A stretch of DNA of 64,000 nucleotides from Microbacter margulisiae (GCF_014192515.1 NZ_JACHYB010000001.1:1612001-1676000); one strand, 5' to 3'; positions 8,380-17,766 are shown, counted from the first letter of the stretch. Notes: generated by a model from the sequence alone, not told the origin. Translations and numbers: made by a program.

Positions 8380-9492
8380 TTAATACATCGTTCTGAAATA
8401 GGTTGTATTGAGAAATAATCCTTTGTAAGGATCAAACAGATCAGGAAACGAAGCAATGCTTTGGTATAAAAACAACACAGCAAAAACCAAAAGGACACAC
8501 GCGACAATAGTTCTGTTCTCTTTACCTTTAAATAATAAAAGTTGCGACGAAAGCAACAAGGGTTCCATCATATTAAAATAAAAACTTCCCCGGCTGATCA
8601 TCACCAACAATGTATTCGCAAACAGAAAGTAAATTACCAGGCCCAGAATATAACCGTTCAATAATAGCGTATAATAGGGCAATTCATCCTTGAGTTTTTC
8701 TCTTTGGTAAAGAAAGAAAGCAACAAACACGATTCTTTTCAACAAGCCTGTAATAGATAATTGATTCTGTCGCACATTATCATTCAAATCGTTCAGATAT
8801 TGATTGATATGGCTTGCCGCATTCCCTCCCAATAAGCTTCCTGCTTTAGAAAAGAGCATCAAAGGAACCTGACTCTCCCCAATCACAAAGGCAATCGCTA
8901 AAATCAATACGATATAATACACACGGATTTGACGGTTCATGAAATAAAACACGCCAAACATAATGGCAGAAGTATGAAAACTGGCAGCAACCGCAACCAG
9001 CAAAAAGAAGATCCAGGGTTTGGCTTCAACAACATACCGCAAAGCACAAAAACAGATGGCAAGAGCAATAAGCTGGCGGTTTGAGCCCAACATCCCCATT
9101 GAAAGGGTATAAAACATCAACAGGGAAATATAGAAATAAGGAGCATAACGCTCAAAACTTTTAAAAATAAGCAGATAGAAAATGATGGCATGTACCAGTA
9201 AAAAAAGCGAATAACTGGTGGAGATCATCTTCATGAGATAAATAAAAACATCATACCCGATCTCCATCCCATTTTGCAACGGCGACACGGAACTCCAGTC
9301 GGTAATGGAATTGAAGTGATCCAGATAGGTATTCCAGTCAGTTCCGGTCTCCCATCGAAGTCCGACCTGCAGCACCAACATCAAAAACATCGCATATTTC
9401 ATCCACCGCCATGTTCTGTCCGATAACTCATAATTGATATCCAACAGGGCAAAGAGAAACAGGACAAAAATGGTAATATAATAAACCGTCAT
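8380..9492 (-). CDS. EpsG-family polysaccharide polymerase
   Basis: The 370-residue membrane protein has about ten hydrophobic segments and the EpsG hallmarks: GLRWETGTDWNTYLDHF near residue 45-60, NGMEIGYDVFIYLMK, and GSNRQLIALAICFCALRY with the SFHTSAIMFG loop. EpsG-type proteins are Wzy-like polymerases that join lipid-linked repeat units outside the inner membrane. The start overlaps the stop of the upstream glycosyltransferase by 4 bp (ATGA), which indicates translational coupling. This is the second polymerase in the window; the other is at 28719-29957. Confidence 0.85.
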   Translation of the reverse strand: MTVYYITIFVLFLFALLDINYELSDRTWRWMKYAMFLMLVLQVGLRWETGTDWNTYLDHFNSITDWSSVSPLQNGMEIGYDVFIYLMKMISTSYSLFLLVHAIIFYLLIFKSFERYAPYFYISLLMFYTLSMGMLGSNRQLIALAICFCALRYVVEAKPWIFFLLVAVAASFHTSAIMFGVFYFMNRQIRVYYIVLILAIAFVIGESQVPLMLFSKAGSLLGGNAASHINQYLNDLNDNVRQNQLSITGLLKRIVFVAFFLYQREKLKDELPYYTLLLNGYILGLVIYFLFANTLLVMISRGSFYFNMMEPLLLSSQLLLFKGKENRTIVACVLLVFAVLFLYQSIASFPDLFDPYKGLFLNTTYFRTMY

Positions 9493-10559
9493 TTCAAAGC
9501 TCTGTTATACAACAATTTATACGCTTCCATCATTAATTCGTTAGAGAACCGATGTTCATAATAACCCCTAAAATCATAGTTGTCCCGATTTGTCAAGGCA
9601 AACCGGATAGCACAATCCATAGCTTCAACCCGATTGTCAAACAAAAAATCGTTTGAAATAATAATCTCGGGAATCGCACAACAATTCGAAGCAATCACAG
9701 GTTTATTGAACAGATACCCTTCTATAATAGGCATTCCAAAACCTTCCCCGTAGGTTGCTGTAACCATCACTAAAGCACATTGTGCATATAACGCCAACAA
9801 AAGCTGATCATCCACATATCCTAACATCCGGATATTTTGCAGTCCTTTTTGGGTAATTTGCTCCTGATAATATTCCAGTAAAGGACCTTTCCCGGCTACG
9901 ACAAATGTACGCCCATCAACTTGGGAAAACTCTGCCAGCTTGATCAGCAGATCAATGCCCGCCCGCTCTTCTATACTTCGTACAATCAGGATAAAATCAT
10001 CCTTTTTTACAATATCATCTGCCCAGCTCCGACCATTGTTACTCATCGGTTCATAATGGGAAGTATTGGGGATAATACTATAATTGGTTCGTCTGCCAAA
10101 CAACGATTGCTCCATAGCAAACCGTGAAACAAAATGAACCCGGCCACACCGATAATAGAGCAGCTTTTCGAGCAGATAAAAAATCAACCTCCCACGTTTA
10201 TGTTTGCTCTTATCCAAATAATAAAGAGCGTCATGCACCGATAAAATACCGGTTCTATAGATTAAAAAAGCCGAAAGCAGGGCATTATGTGAATGAATAA
10301 TCAGATGCTTCTGCTTTTGTTTAATTTTGAAAAGGATTGCATTCAGTCGCACCGGCCAAAACCAGTCATTCTTAAGCGATAGGCAGATATAGTGGCGTCC
10401 ACCTTTGTATGCGGTTGTGCTCTCTCCCCAATGGATATAATAGATGCGCTGAAAACTATACGACTGCGATTGCATTTCAATGACGTTTTCGACCCCGCGC
10501 TTATGGGTTTGATACGCGTTGCTTCCAAAATATACAATGGCAGGTTGTTTTTCAGTCAC
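9489..10559 (-). CDS. Glycosyltransferase family 4
   Basis: The 356-residue GT-B enzyme has an N-terminal half with KRGVENVIEMQSQSYSF. The C-terminal half carries ILIVRSIEERAGIDLLIKLA and the donor site ATYGEGFGMPIIEGYLFNKP, then VIASNCCAIPEII. It overlaps the EpsG gene by 4 bp. A predicted promoter sits about 60 bp upstream, so this gene may start a transcript with the polymerase and two further glycosyltransferases. The sugar specificity is unknown. Confidence 0.9.
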   Translation of the reverse strand: MTEKQPAIVYFGSNAYQTHKRGVENVIEMQSQSYSFQRIYYIHWGESTTAYKGGRHYICLSLKNDWFWPVRLNAILFKIKQKQKHLIIHSHNALLSAFLIYRTGILSVHDALYYLDKSKHKRGRLIFYLLEKLLYYRCGRVHFVSRFAMEQSLFGRRTNYSIIPNTSHYEPMSNNGRSWADDIVKKDDFILIVRSIEERAGIDLLIKLAEFSQVDGRTFVVAGKGPLLEYYQEQITQKGLQNIRMLGYVDDQLLLALYAQCALVMVTATYGEGFGMPIIEGYLFNKPVIASNCCAIPEIIISNDFLFDNRVEAMDCAIRFALTNRDNYDFRGYYEHRFSNELMMEAYKLLYNRALK

Positions 10560-10617
10560 AGTTCTCTATGGTCAAAAGGGGTGAAATTTAATATAAATCC
10601 GTTTTACTCATAAAATA

Positions 10618-10649
10618 CAAAGCTACAATGTTTCGGTCTGTTTACCGAA
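10618..10649 (-). promoter_or_regulatory. Candidate promoter with upstream 6-bp inverted repeat
   Basis: On the minus strand the -7 box TAGCTTTG (10625-10618) precedes the glycosyltransferase ATG at 10559 by about 60 nt. Just upstream an inverted repeat TTCGGT-N6-ACCGAA (10632-10649) overlaps the -33 region and could be an operator or the 3' hairpin of the upstream gene. Confidence 0.4.
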
Positions 10650-10724
10650 CGCATATTGATTTTTTTGTAGCTCCTAAAGCGAAATGTGACATAACGTTCT
10701 ATTCCGCTCAAAAACAAATCAACC

Positions 10725-11639
10725 TCATACCTTAAGCCGGGATTGTAAAAATTGAAGATATACTCGTTTTTCCTTCGTATGCAACCGGGAATCAAACACA
10801 ATCGGTATTCTGATAACAAAATAGAGAATACGAAATAATAGGTAGTTCCAATATTTCGAATGCTTGCGAAAATAGTAAAACATACTCGTCTCATGCTGCA
10901 TACGCCTTGCAGTTGAAAAATCCGGTCTTTCATCGCTCCTGCCTTCTAAATGAACTATTTTGGGCTCTTTCATAATAATTCTCTGGTATCCGCCACTTGG
11001 CTTGCCCATTCTGTATTGTAAATCAGCATCTTCAAAATACATAAAAAAAGCAGGATCAAAACCATTGAATTGCTCCATGACCGATGCCTTTACAAACAGG
11101 TCAGCACCCGTAATGTAATCTACCATGTAAAATGGCGTTGAAGCATCATAACAGTACATCTCCTGCCCCCGTTTCCGGATTAAATATCCTCGTTCCACAT
11201 AACCCGACAAAACGTCATGAATCGTTCTCCACATGGAAGGATATCTTCCCGAAGAATGAACAATATTGTCATTTTTATCCCGTAAAATAGTTCCCAGTGC
11301 ACCAATATTTCCCTCTGCATAATGCGTATAAAAATCATAGAATAGTTTGATGGCATTGTTTTGGATCAGGGTATCCGAATTCAGCAACAACAGATAAGTC
11401 CCGCTTGCGACCTTCATTCCCATATTATTTGCCGCACCAAACCCTACATTCGTATCGTTTTCAATCAACTTCACCTGGGGAAATTCAGTTCTTATAGCTT
11501 CTAAAGAATCATCCTCCGAGTGATTATCTACCACAATAATCTCATACGCTATATCGCAGGTATATGTCACGATCGAACGAATACATGGCATAACCAGTTC
11601 TTTCGTATTGTAATTCACTATAATTACAGAGACATCCAT
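10725..11639 (-). CDS. Glycosyltransferase family 2, rhamnosyltransferase-like
   Basis: The 304-residue GT-A enzyme has DVSVIIVNYNTKELVMPCI, IIVVDNHSEDDS, the NVGFGAANNMGMK motif, LLLNSDTLI and MYFEDADLQYR. This is the WbbL-type (dTDP-rhamnosyltransferase-like) subgroup of family 2. The C-terminal 50 residues are basic and hydrophobic (YWNYLLFRILYFVIR), consistent with membrane attachment. It is separated from the next gene downstream by 165 bp that hold a candidate promoter. Rhamnose as donor is a guess from the subgroup. Confidence 0.88.
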   Translation of the reverse strand: MDVSVIIVNYNTKELVMPCIRSIVTYTCDIAYEIIVVDNHSEDDSLEAIRTEFPQVKLIENDTNVGFGAANNMGMKVASGTYLLLLNSDTLIQNNAIKLFYDFYTHYAEGNIGALGTILRDKNDNIVHSSGRYPSMWRTIHDVLSGYVERGYLIRKRGQEMYCYDASTPFYMVDYITGADLFVKASVMEQFNGFDPAFFMYFEDADLQYRMGKPSGGYQRIIMKEPKIVHLEGRSDERPDFSTARRMQHETSMFYYFRKHSKYWNYLLFRILYFVIRIPIVFDSRLHTKEKRVYLQFLQSRLKV

Positions 11640-11689
11640 CTAAGTACACGTATTACTTATGTTAGTCGATACTGGACAGTATATAAGCA

Positions 11690-11985
11690 GATTGAAGGAT
11701 CGAAGGATTGAGTGATTGAGGGTTCTAACTTCCGTAACTTATTTAATTTCATACTGTTCAGATTCCTACTATACTACCGTCCACCAGCTACTACACTACT
11801 TTGAGGTTGTTATCTTCTTTTCTTCATGCAACTTCCTTAACTTCTGACCTTCCTTAACTTCCTACTGTTTTATCGGTTATTCTGTTACTCCGTCATTCAG
11901 TTATTCAGATTTCCTACTACACTACCATCTACTCACTACTATCTACTGAATAGTTATCTTCAAATTTTCATTGTCAATTGGATTC
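11690..11985. repeat. Mosaic of short intergenic repeat phrases
   Basis: There is no gene here. The segment is built from short phrases that recur across the window: GATTGAAGGATCGAAGG-like, ACTTCCTTAACTTC-like, CTGTTTTATCRGTTATTCTG, CAGTTATTCAG, CTACTATCTACT and TTTTCATTGTCAATTGG. It abuts the AbiEii stop codon directly. Confidence 0.75.
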
Positions 11986-11986
11986 C

Positions 11987-12775
11987 TTACTCTGTAAGTG
12001 AATCTACAAATTCTCCACACCTCAAAATCTTCCCGCTATTGGTTTTATTGAATAGCAAATGCTCAAAATCTTTTTGCTTCTTTTTTAAATCAACCGTTTC
12101 CAGTAGTTTGGCTGTTGCTTGTTTGAACTCTTGCAAATTGTGCACCCCACAACGTTTTGAAAGAAAACTATAGTCTGGTTTGGTTTGCGCCAGTAAAAAC
12201 ATCACGTCATAAAAATCACGTCCTTTAGAACGGGCTAACATGGCAGCTATCTTCATGCTGCACAATACTCCGTCGGAGGGAACCGGGAAAGGGAAAAAGA
12301 ATCCGCAGCCTTTGATATTCGTGATCACTGGTGGATAAGCGACTCCCTGACCCTGGCTTTCGACCTTTACAAAAAAACGTTCTTCCTTATGTCCGCTTAA
12401 TTCCAAAGCAAACAACAGCTCCGGGAAATAGATATTACGCCTAAAAGCTGTCAGTCTGGGATTGTCTTTGTCTTTTGTTTCTACCCGTAATCCGGAACGT
12501 TTTAAAAACCGGATTATTTCGTTTGTCATTTCAATAAATTCATCTTGCGAAAGATCTGTGCAATCAAAGTCCAGGCCTTCGGAGAATCGGTCTATTCCTT
12601 TTACTAAACGGAGATTTGTTCCACCGATAAAAACTATCTTCCGGATATAGGGTGTAGAAGAAAGGTAATCCAGCATCATCAACTGTAAATACTCTTTTAA
12701 TATATGTTTGTCGAAAATCGAATTTTTACGGAGTTGATCCGGGAAATAATTTCTTATCTGTTCAATGGGTATCAT
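11987..12775 (-). CDS. abiEii: AbiEii-type nucleotidyltransferase toxin
   Basis: The 262-residue protein of the AbiEii/MenT nucleotidyltransferase family is the toxin of type IV toxin-antitoxin systems linked to phage abortive infection. The catalytic signature GGTNLRLVKG is at 51-60, followed by DRFSEGLDFD at 62-71 (canonical RFSEDLDFD; the middle Asp is Gly here). A conserved KIAAMLARSKGRDFYDVMFLL lies near 185-205. The start overlaps the AbiEi gene stop by 4 bp. A degraded copy of its 3' end lies on the other strand at 21050-21300. Because the second motif has Gly in place of the usual acid, activity should be verified. Confidence 0.9.
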   Translation of the reverse strand: MIPIEQIRNYFPDQLRKNSIFDKHILKEYLQLMMLDYLSSTPYIRKIVFIGGTNLRLVKGIDRFSEGLDFDCTDLSQDEFIEMTNEIIRFLKRSGLRVETKDKDNPRLTAFRRNIYFPELLFALELSGHKEERFFVKVESQGQGVAYPPVITNIKGCGFFFPFPVPSDGVLCSMKIAAMLARSKGRDFYDVMFLLAQTKPDYSFLSKRCGVHNLQEFKQATAKLLETVDLKKKQKDFEHLLFNKTNSGKILRCGEFVDSLTE

Positions 12776-13389
12776 AAATGGTAGGTTTTAAAAAGTAACC
12801 TGGCCCGATGGTCGAGTGCCTTGCTTTGAAACCGGACGCAATAATCAGCCAGTAAATCCTTATTTAAATTATCATGCAAGAAACTCCCATCCAAGCGTAA
12901 CTCTTTCAATTCCTGTTTGTTGTTGTAGAACGGATAGAGGTACAGTAAGTCAAGCAATGCCTTTTCGGGTGTGGCAAACGGTATAGCGTTAGTTCCCTTC
13001 ATTGGCTTTAACTCGTATCCAAAGATCAGGTTTTCTTTGACATTATGATAAGCGTATTCTCCAAAGTCATTATGAAATGAGGTTGTCTTTAGGGACGTTA
13101 CGCTCGTGATTTGCACTACTGCCTCAGGAATCATTCCATAAAATGCCAATGCCGTATGCAGGCTGATATAAGAGGGTCGGTAAATGCGGTTGGCAAAATA
13201 AAGGGAATAATCCGGCTTGTTCTTATATTCTGAAAAAGCAAAATATCCCTGTCTTAATCGGATGATATACCCCTTCTTAGACCACCGGGTAAGATTATTG
13301 CGGTCAAAATCAGGCTGCCATGCATATATCTGATAGATACTGAAGCATGCTAAATCGAACATTTTATCTTTGAATTCCAGAAAAGTCAT
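12772..13389 (-). CDS. abiEi: AbiEi-type antitoxin / transcriptional regulator
   Basis: This protein of about 205 residues has an N-terminal winged-helix part (LTRWSKKGYIIRLRQGYFAFSE), then a domain with PSYISLHTALAFYGMIPE and ATPEKALLDLLYLYP, the hallmarks of AbiEi antitoxins. It would neutralise AbiEii and repress its own promoter. I chose the ATG at 13389 over a TTG at 13410. It overlaps the toxin gene by 4 bp. An inverted repeat straddles the predicted -7 box just upstream, as expected for autoregulation. Confidence 0.88.
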   Translation of the reverse strand: MTFLEFKDKMFDLACFSIYQIYAWQPDFDRNNLTRWSKKGYIIRLRQGYFAFSEYKNKPDYSLYFANRIYRPSYISLHTALAFYGMIPEAVVQITSVTSLKTTSFHNDFGEYAYHNVKENLIFGYELKPMKGTNAIPFATPEKALLDLLYLYPFYNNKQELKELRLDGSFLHDNLNKDLLADYCVRFQSKALDHRARLLFKTYHL

Positions 13390-13392
13390 TTC

Positions 13393-13430
13393 GTTTCTAT
13401 TATGCTGCAAATATAGTGCATTTTAGAAAC
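13393..13430 (-). promoter_or_regulatory. AbiEi operator/promoter: inverted repeat around -7 box
   Basis: The arms GTTTCTATTATGC (13393-13405) and GCATTTTAGAAAC (13418-13430) match in 11 of 13 positions. Between them lies CAAATATA (13408-13415), a TATATTTG -7 box on the minus strand. The spacing puts the start of transcription about 12 nt before the antitoxin ATG. AbiEi proteins are known to bind inverted repeats in their own promoter. Confidence 0.6.
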
Positions 13431-13469
13431 AAAAGAATGATTTTAACATCCTATCCCCGGAATTTTCAA

Positions 13470-13572
13470 AGAGCCAAAGGATTGATGGACTGAGGGACAG
13501 AATAAAAAAGCCAAGAAATCTGCTGACTCTTGACTCTTGGTTCTTTTACTCAATCCTTCCATGCCAAAATCT
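13470..13572. repeat. Mosaic repeat phrases between AbiE and AAA ATPase
   Basis: Short phrases AAAGGATTGATGGACTGAGG and GACTCTTGACTCTTGGTTC followed by ACTCAATCCTTCC separate the two cassettes. No gene is seen. Confidence 0.65.
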
Positions 13573-14802
13573 TCACAGTTTGGTCAAAAGAAAATCTTTT
13601 AAGTGCATTTGTTCAATGCCGTTATAATTACTTCCTGCACTATATTCATCCATTGTTACCACATATTTACGATAGTTATCCTCAATTTTTAACAAATTTC
13701 CAAATTCCCGGTTCACCGTGCTTTCATCAGTAAGCATGTATGCCACCTGAACATAAATGAATTTCCCTTCTTTTTCCGCCACAAAATCGACTTCCGTTGA
13801 TTCAAATCGTCCTACATACACTTTATATCCTAAACGAATTAAGTGAAGGTAAACAGCGTTTTCCATCACTTTATTGATATCTTTTCTTCTGTTAAATCCA
13901 CGAATACTATTTCGAAGGCCTATGTCTTCAAAATAATATTTCTCTCCCACTTCAAATACTCTTAATCCTGCAATATCATAACGTGGCACTTTATAAACAA
14001 AAAATGCAGCAGCAAGCGGCTTCAAATAATTCAACACGGCTTGTGTGGTAACAGAAGTACGTTGCAATTTCAAATACTTTGCTATGTTATTAGCCGAAAA
14101 CAGATTGCCAACATTGTCAGCAAGAAACTCCACCAAGTTTTCCAAAAATGTGATATTACGGATTCCTTCACGAGCCACAACATCTTTCAACAAAATAGTG
14201 GAGTACACATTACGCAAATACTCAAACGCGGAGGTATCGTCTAATCCTATCACTTTCAAAAACGGCATCCCGCCAACCGTAAGATATTTATTCAGATTTT
14301 CCGTCGAACTATCCAATTGGAAGAAATTCAAAAACTCATCATACCCCAACGAATGAACGGTAAATTCAATATATCTTCCGGCTAAAAAAGTGGCCAATTC
14401 CCCCGAAAGCATGTTGGCATTGCTCCCGCTACAAAACAGATCACAACAATTTTCGGCAAGCAAACTCCGCAACGCTTTCTCAAAATGTGCAATCTCTTGT
14501 ATCTCATCCACAAAGAGATAGTTTTTAACGCCATCCTTCAAATGATCCTTTACAAAATGATACAGGATGTCATCATCCGTAATATGTTCGTATGGATTTA
14601 GCTCTTTATTGATATATATTATATTAGATAATGCATCTGCCTGTTTAATATCCTCTATTAATTGAAAAAGGATATAACTTTTCCCCACTCTGCGCTGTCC
14701 GGAGATCACTTTTATAATTGCTTTATCAATAAACGGTTTTATCCGTTCGGTATAGATCGGACGAGGAATAAAGGGTCTGGCTTTTAATATTTCATCTATC
14801 AT
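13573..14802 (-). CDS. AAA ATPase with DUF4143 domain
   Basis: This ATPase of about 409 residues has the AAA_14/DUF4143 architecture. Walker A SGQRRVGKS is at about 34-42, Walker B LFVDEIQE near 96-103, and sensor region LFCSGSNANMLSGEL. The DUF4143 part has a winged-helix segment (FSANNIAKYLKLQRTSVTTQ) and a PD-(D/E)xK-like end (TEVDFVAEKEGKFIYVQVAY). Such proteins are common in Bacteroidota accessory regions; their role is unknown. I use the ATG at 14802 because the longer frame begins at TTG. It is bracketed by repeat phrases on both sides. A second, distinct member is at 16125-17282. Confidence 0.88.
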   Translation of the reverse strand: MIDEILKARPFIPRPIYTERIKPFIDKAIIKVISGQRRVGKSYILFQLIEDIKQADALSNIIYINKELNPYEHITDDDILYHFVKDHLKDGVKNYLFVDEIQEIAHFEKALRSLLAENCCDLFCSGSNANMLSGELATFLAGRYIEFTVHSLGYDEFLNFFQLDSSTENLNKYLTVGGMPFLKVIGLDDTSAFEYLRNVYSTILLKDVVAREGIRNITFLENLVEFLADNVGNLFSANNIAKYLKLQRTSVTTQAVLNYLKPLAAAFFVYKVPRYDIAGLRVFEVGEKYYFEDIGLRNSIRGFNRRKDINKVMENAVYLHLIRLGYKVYVGRFESTEVDFVAEKEGKFIYVQVAYMLTDESTVNREFGNLLKIEDNYRKYVVTMDEYSAGSNYNGIEQMHLKDFLLTKL

Positions 14803-14869
14803 AATGGATATTTTTCGGATAAACAACAAATTTATCTATTATAATTGACAAATATACACATAATTCTCC

Positions 14870-15180
14870 TTTGTAGTTCTTTCTGTCCATGCCTTGCCAT
14901 TTTTTATTCAGATCTCATCACCACATTAGCTCAGATTGCTTGGCTCTTGATTCCTGGTTCTTGGCTATTGGCTATTTTACTCAACTCTTCAGTCCCTTTG
15001 TCCTATAAGCTAACGAACTCAATAACAGGAAAAAGCACCGTATGTTCTTCAAACCTTCAATTTCCAGGGACATAGTCCTGTCATCTTCGTAGAAAAATGT
15101 ATGCAACAGAACAAAAGGAGCGTTAGCTCTGACATCTTCGCAAAACTGAATAACCTGTAAACAAATAACACAATAACATA
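14870..15180. repeat. Mosaic repeat phrases upstream of the A-family repeats
   Basis: There is no credible gene. It has GATTCCTGGTTCTTGGC, TTTACTCAACTCTTCAGTCC and an AGGGACATAGTCCTGTCATC phrase that recurs in variant form at 44935 and 44985. At 14887 a TGTCCATGCC decamer matches the IS3 terminus but is too short to claim. Confidence 0.5.
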
Positions 15181-15188
15181 AAGATGTA

Positions 15189-15486
15189 CCGTAAACAGAT
15201 TTGGAAGGACATTGGCCGGTGAGCCAAAAAACAAGCAAGGAAACGGAAAGAATCGTCCTTGTTTGAAGTTTCCGACGAAGGAGGAAACAAGTTTGGACGA
15301 TTCCCGTTTGCGAGCGCCCGTTTTTTGAGCGAAGCGGGCAGAGTCTTGAAAAGCACGTTTTAGTGAGAGTAGAGACAAAATGATATTTTGTCTCTGCCGA
15401 GCGTAGTGCTTTCAACGAAGTTAAGTTCTTTGCTTCCTTTCTGGTATCAAGACAAGAAAGGAAGTAGGGTTTGGGGCAAAGCTCCA
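15189..15486. repeat. Structured repeat family A, copy 1
   Basis: This is one of two nearly identical 298-bp direct repeats 450 bp apart. It folds into several stems: GAATCGTCC/GGACGATTC (about 15260/15295), GTTTCC/GGAAAC inside it, GCCCG/CGGGC, a perfect AGAGACAAAAT/ATTTTGTCTCT hairpin (about 15371-15395), GAAAAGCAC/GTGCTTTC around it, and CTTCCTTTCT/AGAAAGGAAG (about 15433-15464). Open frames inside are short, overlap in several registers and are judged not to be genes. It may be a structured RNA or a hairpin-rich mobile repeat. Confidence 0.8.
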
Positions 15487-15638
15487 AATCAATGGACAGT
15501 TGACAGTTGACAATTGACAATGAAAATCAGAATACAGCGGTTAATAGTAAATGGTAAATGGACTCTTGTCTATTTTACGCAACACTTCATTTCCTCTCTT
15601 CTGTAAACTAACAAACATAATAATAACATGAAGAAGCG

Positions 15639-15936
15639 CCGTAAACAGATTTGGAAGGACATTGGCCGGTGAGCCAAAAAACAAGCAAGGAAACGGAAAG
15701 AATCGTCCTTGTTTGAAGTTTCCGACGAAGGAGGAAACAAGTTTGGACGATTCCCGTTTGCGAGCGCCCGTTTTTTGAGCGAAGCGGGCAGAGTCTTGAA
15801 AAGCACGTTTTAGTGAGAGTAGAGACAAAATGATATTTTGTCTCTGCCGAGCGTAGTGCTTTCAACGAAGTTAAGTTCTTTGCTTCCTTTCTGGTATCAA
15901 GACAAGAAAGGAAGTAGGGTTTGGGGCGAAGCTCCA
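15639..15936. repeat. Structured repeat family A, copy 2
   Basis: This second direct copy differs from 15189-15486 by only one visible base (GGGGCGAAGC versus GGGGCAAAGC). Flanks are similar before the copy (AACATGAAGAAGCG versus AACATAAAGATGTA) and differ after it. The near identity of two neighbouring copies points to recent duplication or gene conversion. Confidence 0.8.
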
Positions 15937-15979
15937 AGAATCAATAACAAAACAGCAGGAAGTTAAAGAAGATACAGGA

Positions 15980-16042
15980 AGAAAAGAAGTTACCGAACAA
16001 CATCACCTTGCGGTGGAACCGCTTACTATTTGTAGCAAACTT
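15980..16042. repeat. 62-bp repeat shared with 21357-21418
   Basis: AAGAAGTTACCGAACAACAT followed by CACCTTGCGGTGGAACCGC and TTACTATTTGTAGCAAAC is found identically at 21357-21418. It contains the small palindrome GCGGTGGAACCGC. Its function is unknown. Confidence 0.75.
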
Positions 16043-16090
16043 CCTTCCTGTTATTCACATTTTCATCCATGCAATTTCAAATTTTATATT

Positions 16091-16098
16091 TATATTTG
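16091..16098 (+). promoter_or_regulatory. Candidate -7 box TATATTTG
   Basis: It matches TAnnTTTG exactly and lies 27 bp before the ATG of the AAA ATPase gene at 16125. A clear -33 TTG was not seen. Confidence 0.4.
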
Positions 16099-16124
16099 CA
16101 TGATAAAACAAACATTCCTCACCT

Positions 16125-17282
16125 ATGTATATTCCCAGGGAAATAGAGAACAATATCCTTACATCACTAAACAACAATCCAGTGGTAGCGCTAATCGGGC
16201 CAAGGCAATGTGGAAAATCCACATTAGTCAGGCACATCCTCACAAGCCAGCCCAACAGCATCTATTTAGATATGGAACGGCCATCTGATTTGCAAAAACT
16301 GAATGATGCAGAATGGTTTCTATCCACCCAAAAAGGGAAACTGATATGCATTGACGAAGTGCAACGGCAACCCATGCTATTCCCATTGATACGAAGCCTT
16401 GTGGATGAATGGGGAACGAACGGCTCGTTTTTGTTACTTGGATCAGCTTCCCGGGATCTATTGCAACAGAGCGCTGAATCACTTGCCGGCAGAATAAGTT
16501 ATAAGCGACTCACTCCTTTCCTATGGAAAGAATTACACGGAACCGTCAACTTTGAAACCTATTTCTCAATGGGGGCCTTTCCCCGGAGCATTCTTGCCAT
16601 AAATCCTGATGCATCGTTTGAATGGCGCGAAAACTTTATCTCTACCTTTCTGGAAAGGGATTTGCTGTTTTGGAGAGGGGTTACTCCATCTGCCATGAGA
16701 CGTCTCTGGCAAATGCTGGCCCACGTCAACGGGCAAACGGTAGACTACTCTACCCTGGCCAAATCACTGGGAGTTTCGTCGGTAACTGTGAAAAATTATA
16801 TCGACTTACTGGAAAGTACCTTTATGGTGGAAGTTGTGCCTGCCTACATCTCCAATACAGGGAAACGCTTGGTAAAAGCTTCTAAAGTCTACGTTGCTGA
16901 CACAGGCATTACGGCTGCTTTGCTTAACTTGCGAAGTTTTGAAGAGATTGCGGGTCATCCATCACTGGGCGCTATCTGGGAGCAAATTGTCTTATCCAAT
17001 CTGAAAGGGTTATTTCCGGATGCGATATTTAACTTTTATCGAACCAGTAATGGCGCTGAAATAGACTTCGTTGTAACTGTCAAAGGAATTGTTTTAGCCA
17101 TAGAATGCAAATCAAGCTATGCCCCTGTTCTCTCCAGGGGAAACTACCATGCAATTGCAGACATAGCCCCACGGCATGTGTTTATCGTATCTCCAATAGA
17201 AAAAGGCTGGCAGATGAAACCCGAAATGGATGTAGTATCGTTAAATGAACTGGAATATAAAATACGGGAAATAACAGAATAA
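16125..17282 (+). CDS. AAA ATPase with DUF4143 domain
   Basis: The 385-residue AAA_14/DUF4143 protein has Walker A GPRQCGKST at 25-33, Walker B KLICIDEVQ at 72-80, and LLLGSASRDLLQQSAESLAG as sensor region. A winged-helix segment (DYSTLAKSLGVSSVTVKNYI) is followed by a C-terminal PD-(D/E)xK-like fold (NGAEIDFVVTVKGIVLAIECK). It belongs to a different subgroup from the protein at 13573-14802. The role is unknown. The stop codon lies 7 bp before the left end of the IS3 element. Confidence 0.9.
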   Translation: MYIPREIENNILTSLNNNPVVALIGPRQCGKSTLVRHILTSQPNSIYLDMERPSDLQKLNDAEWFLSTQKGKLICIDEVQRQPMLFPLIRSLVDEWGTNGSFLLLGSASRDLLQQSAESLAGRISYKRLTPFLWKELHGTVNFETYFSMGAFPRSILAINPDASFEWRENFISTFLERDLLFWRGVTPSAMRRLWQMLAHVNGQTVDYSTLAKSLGVSSVTVKNYIDLLESTFMVEVVPAYISNTGKRLVKASKVYVADTGITAALLNLRSFEEIAGHPSLGAIWEQIVLSNLKGLFPDAIFNFYRTSNGAEIDFVVTVKGIVLAIECKSSYAPVLSRGNYHAIADIAPRHVFIVSPIEKGWQMKPEMDVVSLNELEYKIREITE

Positions 17283-17352
17283 CCGATTCTGTCCATGCCT
17301 GAAATAAGTTGACCACTTTAGAGTAACAAAAACAACTAAAAAGTGAAACAAC

Positions 17353-17766
17353 ATGGCACGACCAGATCAATTAAAAATGAGTACAGCCGAACGTCGTCGG
17401 CGTAAATTCAGTGACAATTTCAAGATTCAAAAAGTTCGGGAAATTGAAACGGGACAAACCAAAGTATCAGAGATTTGTTCTCAGTATCAGGTTGCTTATA
17501 AAAATGTCTATCTTTGGATAGATAAATTTGGCAGCATGAAAAAGGACAAAGGAGAACGTATGATTGTCGAAACCCAGAGTGACACCCGTCAACTTATTGA
17601 ACTCAAGAAACGGATATCTGAACTTGAACGCATCATTGGTCAAAAGCAAATACTCATTGATTTTCAGGATAAGATGATAGAGTTAGCAGAAGAAACCTAT
17701 GGAGTGGATATTAAAAAAAAATTCTTTTCCACACCATCCAGTACTTCTGGGCAAACCGGAAAGTGA
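17353..17766 (+). CDS. IS3-family transposase OrfA (helix-turn-helix)
   Basis: The 137-residue DNA-binding subunit has an N-terminal helix-turn-helix (KFSDNFKIQKVREIETGQTK, then SEICSQYQVAYKNVYLWIDK) and a leucine-zipper-like coiled coil (LIELKKRISELERIIGQKQI) near 75-100. The stop overlaps the start of orfB (TGATG). IS3 elements often make a fused OrfAB by frameshifting; no slippery A-tract is placed for it at the overlap, though a run of A lies near 17716, about 50 bp upstream. Confidence 0.9.
   Translation: MARPDQLKMSTAERRRRKFSDNFKIQKVREIETGQTKVSEICSQYQVAYKNVYLWIDKFGSMKKDKGERMIVETQSDTRQLIELKKRISELERIIGQKQILIDFQDKMIELAEETYGVDIKKKFFSTPSSTSGQTGK

Noticed and set aside
14886..14897. Possible solo left end of the IS3 element (TGTCCATGCC)
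   Set aside because: Only about 10-12 bases match, too few to separate from chance in phrase-rich DNA.
15049..15937. Minus-strand open frames of 77-179 codons inside the family A repeats
   Set aside because: Two overlapping frames are open in the same repeat, neither has a recognisable domain, and the A2 copies keep stem pairing rather than protein sequence.
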